Source: Lepidurus packardi
Taxonomy: Eukaryota > Arthropoda > Branchiopoda > Notostraca > Triopsidae
Length of the DNA: 64,000 nucleotides
Reading direction: 5' to 3'
NCBI GenBank assembly: GCA_023053545.1
Contig: JAKZAN010000057.1
Span: 186,001 to 250,000 of the forward strand
The notes beneath the pieces were generated by a model. That model saw only the letters and a list, made by a program, of their open reading frames with translations. It was not told where the DNA came from and made no database searches. The position numbers and the translations under genes were made by a program. This document shows positions 55,253 through 64,000 of this stretch, one piece after another. The stretch's first letter is position 1. Each line of letters starts with the position of its first letter.

Positions 55253-58200
55253 TTAGATTTCGTCAGTTGGTGGCGTCGCTGAACTGCACCCGGTGGGAAG
55301 AGTATAAATCTGTTTATGCAGAGTGTAAGGTGGTGGTATTAACATTTTCAAAAGCAATGCATATTACCTGACTAACGAACTTCTCTTGTTCATAATAATC
55401 ACTGATTTTGACGTTAGCTGGAAGGGCATCGTTAACTTCAAAGGCAGGCCAAACAGATAAACTGGCGCATTCTCCATCTCCGTCAATCGAGTCGAAGTAC
55501 AGGACAACCTTGTTGTCCTTCTCTTCAGCCCGTTTGACTTCTGCAAAAAGATAATTTTTAATAAGCCCTGAACTAAACTAAAGAAAATTATAATTTACTG
55601 GGATTCAGTGCCGGCAGCTTTTGCAAGCCCTTCTTGTCGACGGCAAAACCTGAAATCATGTCAAGTTCCACAATCGCCATGTTCGATGAACCAGGCAGTA
55701 AATACTTGGCGCAAATTTTAAGTCGGCGAGTGGCACAAGCCGATTCTTTTCCAATAGGTTCAGACGTTAAAGTTAGATTAAAAGCCTCCTTTTGAGGGCT
55801 GGTGTGGATATTGTAACGAAGTGTAGCTTGTAAGACGGCGCAACCGGCGCCTTCCGCTTCAACTTCTAATTTGGTAGGCAACACTGGCAAAAATACCTGC
55901 TTTTGGACCAGTTTGTCCTTTTCTTGGACCGTAATGGATTCTTTGAGTTTGTCTGCTTCAATCTTCACACTTAAGTTGATGTTAGTTACTCCCACAGCAG
56001 TGGCGTAGGCAGCTAAAGCTTGTAGTCCCATTACGGTATCCTATTTCACCAAAAGAGCAAAAAACTGAGTTATTTTTCCCATGCGAATAGCTCTAATTTA
56101 CCTGAGTGGATGGGAAACCACCTTGGCTATTGCGTTGCTGGGTTAACCAACGAACAATATTGCTGGCTTTGGCCATGTCTGACTTCGTCTGGTACTTTAA
56201 TAATGCAAGTAATGCATAAGACGTGGTCTCGATGTTAATAGAAATACCTTTATCTATAAAAAAATAAACACTTTGTAATCTATGCATGAAAAGAAGTTTC
56301 GCATAAGATCAGTCTTACCACTTTCTTCCCACCACATATTCGAATTTTTTTGTTGAGCTTTCTCGAGTAGCCTGTCAAGGTAGCCGCGAGCTTCTTTATC
56401 GTTGCTCAAGGCTAACGCGTAAGTGATCAAAGCTTGGGTGTAAAGGCTCATTTCTTTTTGGCTTTTCATACACTTTTTCGCACTTTCAATAACTGAGCCT
56501 TGGATTTCCCACTTGGATTCCAGAAGAGAAACGATCGTAAAGGCTGTCAATCCTCCTAGCGCTTCTCCATCGCTAGCCAATCCACCCTTGGTAATGCAAA
56601 ATTCTAAATAATTTCTATTGAATCCGTGTAAAGTCTTATTTACTTTGAGGTCTTTATGTAAGACAGTGCCAACGACGGGAAAGCAGCCATTTTCCTGTTG
56701 TTTGCTCAGAATCCAGCTCACAGACTTTGTAATGTCGTCACTATCCACGAAAATGAATTTTCGTGCCCCAGCAAATGACTTGACAACAAAGGCCGTCAAC
56801 CATAGTGATCCGGTACTGTCGCGAGGTCCAAAGGCTGAATACGAGCCATCTTCGTGCCTATACGTCAGTTCCCTTTGGTAACCTTGCATGTGATAATGTA
56901 TAGCATTATACAGTTTTCGTAGAAAATAGGGTCTGCTTACCACTTTGCATGAAACTGATTGCCTTTTTCTCCAATTTGTCGTCTAATTGCTTCGATGCTT
57001 CCAAGTACTCGCTGACAAAAATCAAAGGCGTGAACGTGACCATGTTTTGTTCACCACAGCCTGTGGGTAGTCGTACCAATTCGGTCAATCCCTAGAGGTT
57101 GTGGTATGCAACTTTATAAAAATCGACCAGGAAAGAGAACGTTTACATCTAAGGCTGGTCCCATTAGATCTCCAACGAGGGATACCCAAGCGCGGGCAGA
57201 ACCATTCACAAGATCGGTAGGGAGTTTCAAATCCCATGTCAGTTTCTTGTCTTCCGTGAAATCTATAGTAAAAGAAATGGTATAACTATTGAAAATGTGT
57301 GGCTTCTCGTTTACCAACCTTGTGGGCAAACAAGCTGGGCGAAAGTAGTTTCGACCGGGAATCCTTCCGGTTCAACCAACAGTGGTTTCACTAGTGCATC
57401 TCTGAAATTTTATAAACTTGTGTCAGACTTTTTCGTTAGGAAAAGAAGTCAGCGTTTAATCAAAGTAGACTGAACTGTGACAATTCTTACTTGGCTGAAG
57501 GGAGTTCTCCGGTACCGCAAGTTTGTGGGAAAGCCGGATCAACTTGACCCTGGACAGTGATGTTTAGGCGACCTAACATGGTTGGCCGAATTACGAACTC
57601 GACAATATTCGAATCCCGCGCATCCACACAAGAACTTTGCGCGTTAGACACCGAAACAAGCTCGAATTCATCACTTGGGTTAATCGTCACTTTTACCTGT
57701 ACAAAAACATTCAGACTATGTGGAATTCGGGTAAAAAATATCTTTCGTTACGGGTAGTGCGGAGGCCAGGTAATTGTAAACTGAAACCTTAAGAGTCAGT
57801 TTCTCGCCTCGTTTCATCGAATAGGGCATGTGCAGCTCGAGGAAGAACGGCTGGAAAGCTTCGATTTTGGCTTCCGAGGACATTCCGAAACCGGTGGTGT
57901 TGGACACACACAAGGCCCGTCCGACCCAGGAAGTTATCGTATGCGGCAACTCTTGCGTAATTTTCGCATCGCCGTTAGAGCTGCATTGCAAATTTTCAAA
58001 AATAATAATAAGAGACCTTGTCGTACGTTAATTTGACAAAAGAAGTACTCAGTTGTGTATAAATCCCAAAGCCAGGTTTCAGGGAAATAAGCTCGTAAAT
58101 CTACAACAGGAGCGTCGGCTACTCCATTGGCTTCAGCAATTGGTCTGTTTGCAGTAACAGATTCAGATATTGGCAATGGGCTTTCCTGTGGTCCCACCTC

Positions 58201-61200
58201 AAGTGTTGAATCTGGGATTGCTACTAAAAACAATTCCTCATTCGAGTCATTCCAATTTTGTGATATTTTACCTCCCAAGAAGCCCGCATACAACTCCGAA
58301 ACCGAGTAAAACCTTTCGCAAGGTCGTGATTGCATTTCCCAGTTCGACATCACCAGCAAGCCCGCTCCCTACCAGAAATAGATAATACTTTACATCAATG
58401 AAATGGAACAAAAACTGAGGACTTACGTCGAATGCTTCTATGGCGTCCTCGTAATAGGAGGAATAGCTCCAGTATCCGAAATCTCTGAACTTCTGCGTTG
58501 AGAGCTCAGGTTGAACTTCAGTGGTTTGGCCTTCCGTTGTAGTTTCATCAATCAATTCTAAAGTACAAATTTTCGGAAAGGTTTAATTAGCGCATAGTAA
58601 CAAATTAAGACTAAAAAGAATGACTGAATACGAACTTTCTCTGCAGAAATCGTAATCCGATAGTGCTTGTCGAGGGTACGAGTATGGTTCGATGGTAAAA
58701 GTACCCATTTGCCCAAGAATGGTTTGTTCCGTTAACTGTGCTTCAGGTTTGGTAAGTACCACACTCTGGTCCACTACACTCAAGCCGCATAGCGACCCAG
58801 GAGTACTATGAAGATTCAGATCGGCGGTCGCTCCGGGGTATTTTGTCTTGGCGTTCCATTGCAACGTCACCGGGTTTGGAAAACAAGACGCCACCGTGAA
58901 CTCGATTTGAGCCGTAACCACCTCGCCGTCTTCGCGAACATAATAAACCAATACGGCGGCTTTAGGGTAGAAGGAAGGCGTCACCTTGATTTCCAGGTCA
59001 ACGGCGGACACTTGGACTGGGGAACTGTCGCAGGTGCGTTTGAAATTATGTGACTTAAACTTGAAAGTATAAACTTCTTATATTTGTACCTTGTCCCGTC
59101 CAAAACCCCAGGTAAGTCAGTGTCAACTGTCTTTACAAGAACGTCATTCTTGGTTCCGTGAGCTAGAATGTCACCGCGTCCCGTGGCGAAGTAATGTAAC
59201 GTTAACTTCTTCCCATTTTCTACCTTATTAAGCCAAACTTTCAAAGCTAAGATGCTGTTACAAGCCAAAGGTTGGGTTGATACGACGGGGATAAGGGCGA
59301 AGCTGCCAGAAGGAGAATGTGACGGTTTCAGATTCGCGAACCCAACGGTTGGGAAGTTTTGGTTGCTATCCATGTATTTCGCCTAAATTATTTTTTTTCT
59401 GTTTTAAAGAAATTCTAGAAACAAAATAAAGAATTAAAGAGTTTACCTCAATGCTTAGGCGTACGGCTTTCGGATTCATTGGAAGTAAGGAATAAGAGAA
59501 ATCACCCACTTCGTTGGTGGTGAAGTTGGCACATTGCTTTACTTCTGAGGTCTCAACGTTGTCCCATGACGTGCTGTTGGTATCTTTGTAACCTTCGGTG
59601 GCACAGACGCGTACCAGAGCGCTGGCAATAGGTTTATTTCCACTATTGTCACGTAGGTTTCCCTATTTAGCATCATAATAACTCAAAAATGCTGCTTTTT
59701 CTTAGCATTGATAGATTACTTTGCCTATGTATGGTAACCCAAGTTTAAAAGTCATCGAATTGTAACTAGTCATGTCGATCATCGCATTCAGTTCACTTTT
59801 TGCCTCTATTTGGACCGTAAGAGTCGCATTTCGTTTAATTTCAGTTCCCTTTTCCGTCACTTCACCGGTGATCTATTCAATCGCGTGAAAAAGTACGATT
59901 TAAAAAGTGAATCTTACATTTGTTTAATTCTGTAATGTTTACCTCGATGTTGTTATATCTAGTGAATTTGTCGGGGACGAGTCCCAAACGTGACAAAGGA
60001 AAAACAACCTGGTGACAACCGGTATCTTTGTCTATTTTCCCAATCAGTTTTACCGGCTCTACGGTTGAGTCATTCTCACTGCCAATGGGTCTATACCAAA
60101 CAAACCTGCGTTGGAGTTTCACAACCACGTCAACCTGGCCTAGAACCGGTTGGCCAAACGTGTATCTGTTAATGAAAAGCACGATTAAAATGTTGTTTTA
60201 GAAGACCTCTCTATAGCGAGCGCTGCCGTGAAAAACTTACTTGGCGCAGACGCTAAAGTTGAACGTTTCAGCATTTTGGAAAGCTTTTTCAAGAGCCACT
60301 ACCGTCACCTCGAAACGAGGCAGTACAAATTCTTTCACTTCAAATTCCTTAATTTCTGTGGAAATCCCATTGTCCACGTGGATTTTCCAAATCCCCTAAT
60401 AACAACAAAGAAAGTCGTATGAAAAGACGTCAATGGATAACAGGAAACGAAAAACTCACCTGAACTGGTTCCGCTGACAACTGCAATTCGAGTTGGACTA
60501 AACCCAAATCGGAAGTGACATTAGTCCATTCCGAGACGACAATATTGCTGGGATCCATACACCAGACTCGTTTGAGCTAGTGGAAAAAAAGTTTGAGAGA
60601 GCAAATACGACGTGACCACACATACGAATTTACCGTTGTGACAATTGGCTGTAAGAGATGACTCAACGTTAAGGTCCGAAAGCGAACGAGTTGCCCGGGG
60701 GTGTACCAGGCCTTGTCGGTCTGAATGAGCTGAATTCGCTGGATCCCATAACTTACGCTAATTTCTTTTGTCGTGTCAATAACTAAATCGGTATTGGCAT
60801 CATCCCAGTCCACTTTCAACTTCAACTGAAGTGTACCACTTTCTGTTTCAGTGGAGACTGATAGAATGAGAGGAATACATCCTCCGTAATCGTCTTTTTC
60901 TATTAGTGGTAAATCACCAATGGTCATTACATCGTCATAAACTAGGAATCTAGCCATTTACTTGGATCTATTCGTTGCCGAACCGGAGATCCAACGGTTT
61001 GGTTGTCAGGCGAAGTTAGGAGCTCTAGAGTCACTTGACCCGCACTTTGAACTCCATCCAAATGTAAACAAAACCGTTCGTCGGTACCCCGTAAAATCTG
61101 TTTGGGACCCGTTAACAAGAAACCCCTACAATTGTTAAAAAAAAGGCAAATGATCATTATGACTATTGGTAGAGATGTTTTATTGGAAAATAAGTCTTAC

Positions 61201-61289
61201 TTCTTATCACGTTTGGCGGAAATAACATTTAGTGTTAGAAATAAAGAGACGCACAACGCGCCCCAAACTCTTCGGTTAGTCAACATCAT
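55253..61289 (-). CDS. Alpha-2-macroglobulin-like protease inhibitor, copy 2
   Basis: Same 23-exon structure as copy 1, start ATG at 61289, thioester GCGEQ at 57047-57061. Exon 12 (58272-58368) is three bases shorter than in copy 1, so the protein is about 1,546 residues. Almost all coding differences are single substitutions (for instance an altered 'YMDSNQNF' in exon 9), but the bait exons 12-13 (58049-58368) differ at many adjacent residues. No stop or frame break was found; both copies should be made. As in copy 1 the product is secreted, traps proteases through a bait cut and links to them by the thioester. Confidence 0.93.
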
Positions 61290-61309
61290 CGTCACTTGTG
61301 ACTATTCTT

Positions 61310-61573
61310 ACTGAGGCTTCCAGTCAGTGGTAGCCTTTATATAATTGTGAGGGGAGCTCTCGAGAGCTAACAGGAAACACCCAGGAAAGTCCCGTAGAAA
61401 CAAGTTCCCCGAATTGCTTAAGACAGAGGATGCCTGATTTTCTTCTTTTTTTTAAAAAAAATTGGTAATTCCAGAACTGGGGACGTCCGTAGTGAGAAGA
61501 AAAAAGCCAGGCACATTCGTGCTTCTTGAACACATTTTCGAGGAATACTTTTGAAATACAGTTGGGACTTCCC
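61310..61573 (-). promoter_or_regulatory. A2M copy 2 promoter, matching copy 1
   Basis: The TATATAAAGG box (61334-61343), TCAGT initiator (about 61310-61314) and GGGACTTCCC kB-type site (61564-61573) are all retained, although bases next to the kB site have changed. Confidence 0.6.
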
Positions 61574-63425
61574 CGCTGGTACGATATTTTTCGAGGTCAA
61601 GGAAATAAAACGGTAAACAATCCACTACCGCTTTAAAACTATTTCTGCAGATCAAGATCAAGGCCAAAAGTCCTCCAGGCATGTTCAATCCGAGATGAGA
61701 TTTACACGACGTTGAGTAAAGGAGCAAGAGAACAACTGGGAAATACTTTACTGTATGCAACAAAGTAGGAGTACTTTTGCATTGGGGATATTTTTATAAC
61801 TGCTAAACGACGTAAACAACAATGGTTAGGTTTGCGTGTTCTAGTATAGAGCATTCAATACTTTCAACTCAGTAGGGCGGATATTTGGTAATGTGCGTGA
61901 CTCGTAAGCCATCAAAAGTTGGGATCTCCTAAGTTCAGGAACCATGAAATTATATTTGTTTGTATGTTTGTTATATGACAGTGTTATGCTCAGTCATGCG
62001 TCAAATACTTTCGAATGCTTTACAAGGAAGTATCACAAAAGGAAATCTGAAGCTAAATCTACAATCTGATGGGGAAATTAAAGTGCAGAAATAAGACTTT
62101 TTTAATTTCGTTACATTTATTGAACGAACGACAACTAGAAATACATAGTTGCAATATGCTGTAATTTGGAATTTTTGAATTTGAGCAAAGATGCGGTCAC
62201 ATATGTGACCGCTATATAGCAACCATTCCCTATACTTACATCCTTAAAGGCTGGGAGTGCAGATTTTGTCTTGTTTGCTTAGAAATTATTTTTCGTATAA
62301 GCACGACAAAGGCCAAGAGGGATTTTTTAACTGATTTTATTTATTTTTTATTCCTCTGGAGAAGAATAATAAAAAGTCCGTGACCTCTATACAAACAAAA
62401 TATGCAGGTCCAGGATTTGGACGAATACATGTGGTGTTTGAAATAATACATGTGGTGAACTTTTCCATGGATACAAAAAATAAATGCGTACACTTACCTC
62501 TTGCTAATCGAATATCCGAACACATGGCTTGAATTTTCAAGTATTAATTTTTCTAACATTTAATGTTCAATTCTTACAATTTTCTGCCTGCGTTGAAATA
62601 AGATCATGGCATGTAAAACGTAAAACTCTAGTCAGAACTATTGCTGTTACGATGTGAGTTTGTATATTCGAACCAACTCTTATAATACGTTTTCAGGCTT
62701 GAAATTCCTCCGATATTAATAAATTTTAATATATTTAAATGACACAGGGTTCCTTAGACTTTAGTTGTTGGAACTTCTTAATTCAGTAATGGCTGCGATC
62801 ACGTGTCCAGCTTGATCACACAGGTTATTTTTATTATCTATTGTTTTCGGACAGGTAAGCAATAGTCTTACTGGCGTTGTCTGTTAATTTGATAGAATAC
62901 TAAATGGATGTAAGTGAACGGTTGAACGGGTAAAATACATGTATAATACTTCTAGTTTTGGTTTGTAGTTTGCCATATGCATTTAAAAAAAGTTTCATTA
63001 GAACTGGTATTTTCTTTTCGGGGAATTTGACAGGCTAGCGTGACAAAAACAAGCAAATAAAGCAAACAGCAAACAAGCAAATAGCAGACATGAACAAAGC
63101 AAGAAACCGAGGCAACCACGAGAGTTAATAGTTGCGTGCATTATTTCTAAGGTGAAAGAAACGACAGCAGTAAAATCCGAATGGAAATCTTAGTTTTATA
63201 AGACAAAATAATGTATTTAATCCTAAACCCACGCAACAGAACAGATTATGTACCTGAAGGTGTGCATAACATTGCGCAACACTTTTAAAACCGGTTTTAT
63301 CATGCACCTTCTGACTTGTATAACCCCATCTTCTTACAAAAAAAAGTGGTTCAGAGACGTTGCTTTATGAGATCGTTAGAACCCCATAACCTTGTACTAC
63401 CTGCTCAGGTTCGCAAGGTTCAGAT
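61574..63425. other. Intergenic DNA of copy 2; collapsed palindromes near 62180-62266
   Basis: Corresponds to the upstream DNA of copy 1, but lacks about 130 bp where copy 1 has its palindromes, and has an unrelated stretch at about 61665-62020. No gene recognised. Confidence 0.45.
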
Positions 63426-64000
63426 TCATAGAAAGGGTGTCAGCTTTGTAATTGTTGGACAGTGTTTTCTTGCTAGTTGGGCGTAGGGCTGCTCAGATGA
63501 GACGTCAACGGCAGTACTTCGACTATGCTTATTCCAAACATGAATAGCTGTACTTTGATTCACGTCCTGGAGAGTTTCAGCAGCATAAGTAGCATCAAAG
63601 TATCTATGCCAATTCTGCCAGCTGACAGGGTAAAACACCTTGATTGGTAGTACCCGGAACCCAAAACAGTTGTCGATTTCATTAAGCTGCTTTTTACACA
63701 GCTTTTGCAAGACTCGGGTGAAGAGTTCAGGTCCGTTATATCCCCATTTGTATTTTCTAAAAAATTGTAACACTGCTATAACTTAATGTTTAATTTATTA
63801 ACAATCTTCTACTTGTAATGAGCTGCAAACTCATGAATAATTTCTTCAATTATAGGATGTTTATGACGAATGTGAATTGCACCAGCACCAACCCAGTCAG
63901 AACTCTCTAGCCCAATAAAATCTCTTGAAGTTTCAACAGATCTATGAAACAATACGTCCAAGTCGAAGTAGTAGCCTCCGAACTTCCACAACGTTAAATA
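63426..64000 (-). CDS. Alpha-1,4-glycosyltransferase (A4GALT/GT32-like), partial at window edge
   Basis: Two 3' exons are seen, from 63813 up past the window edge and 63426-63756, joined across a 56-base intron in phase. 'FGGYYFDLDVLF' contains the DXD metal and sugar-nucleotide motif of GT32 enzymes, followed by 'DWVGAGAIHIRHKHPIIEE'. The C-terminal domain shows 'YGWGYNGPELFTR'-like 'WGYNGPELFTRVLQKLCKKQ' and 'STAIHVWNKHSR', both typical of the A4GALT family that adds sugars to glycolipids or glycoproteins in the Golgi. The N-terminal membrane anchor lies beyond the window. Its tail is duplicated in decayed form at 53.7 kb. Confidence 0.85.

Larger units (their letters stand above)
55024..63628 (-). 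repeat. Tandem segmental duplication, copy 2
   Basis: Partner of 45175-53854. Past 63628 the sequence continues into the complete glycosyltransferase gene, so copy 2 keeps the original right-hand context. Offsets between equivalent points are 9,860-9,864 bp across the gene, showing very few indels. Confidence 0.9.

Noticed and set aside
1..64000. CRISPR arrays, bacterial operons and rRNA genes
   Set aside because: None seen; regular spaced repeats here are minisatellites or element copies, and gene structure is eukaryotic throughout.

Overview
The window is eukaryotic, nuclear DNA, almost certainly from an arthropod. Genes are split by short GT-AG introns (about 50-100 bp). The host genes are a Jun-type bZIP factor, an IFRD1-like gene, two secreted alpha-2-macroglobulins, a small secreted Cys-rich protein and a DXD glycosyltransferase. 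The compact introns fit a branchiopod crustacean such as Daphnia; that is inference, not something the sequence proves.

Left half (1-33 kb): a dense nest of mobile and viral DNA. A dead tnp2-like transposase lies at 1.1-2.2 kb. At 2.99-3.26 kb is the origin and 5' end of a Rep gene from an ancient circular ssDNA (CRESS) virus; the rest of that Rep fragment lies 8 kb away at 11.3-11.7 kb. The two pieces are split by a PIF/Harbinger element (transposase plus MADF gene), which itself carries an intact ISL2EU-type element (THAP-DDE transposase plus SWIM/YqaJ nuclease). At 13.2-14.7 kb a GACGTT-rich degenerate tandem array is interrupted by a young, internally deleted BEL/Pao element with matching 224-bp LTRs and a 5-bp target duplication.

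15.5-24.9 kb is a Polinton/adintovirus-like block: protein-primed PolB (with two introns), several small virion-type ORFs, chromodomain integrase, penton-like and hexon-like capsid genes, a basic core protein and an adenain-like protease. Most are packed head to tail with overlapping starts and stops. No packaging ATPase and no PolB N-terminus were found, so the element looks incomplete. To its right lie promoter-like repeats, a 150-aa orphan ORF and a probably functional hAT transposon (8-bp target duplication, complete spliced transposase, nested MITE). A 32-bp minisatellite, a GC-box/CCAAT promoter-like repeat with an amber-interrupted ORF, and a BEL/Pao remnant follow.

33-38 kb: 223-bp repeats and a larger duplicated segment flank a decayed fragment of a class V myosin motor gene.

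39-45 kb: host genes. Jun (minus) and an IFRD1-like gene (plus) lie head to head about 1 kb apart, with two AP-1 sites and a CRE on the Jun side. A spliced secreted Cys-rich gene follows.

45-64 kb: a tandem duplication of an approximately 8.7-kb unit holding a 23-exon alpha-2-macroglobulin gene. The copies are nearly identical except in the bait region, where residues have changed in a cluster. A BPTF/NURF301 PHD-finger gene fragment and a truncated glycosyltransferase tail sit at the junction, and the intact glycosyltransferase (partial at the window edge) lies at the right end. Copy 1 alone carries two adjacent perfect palindromes (50 and 114 bp).
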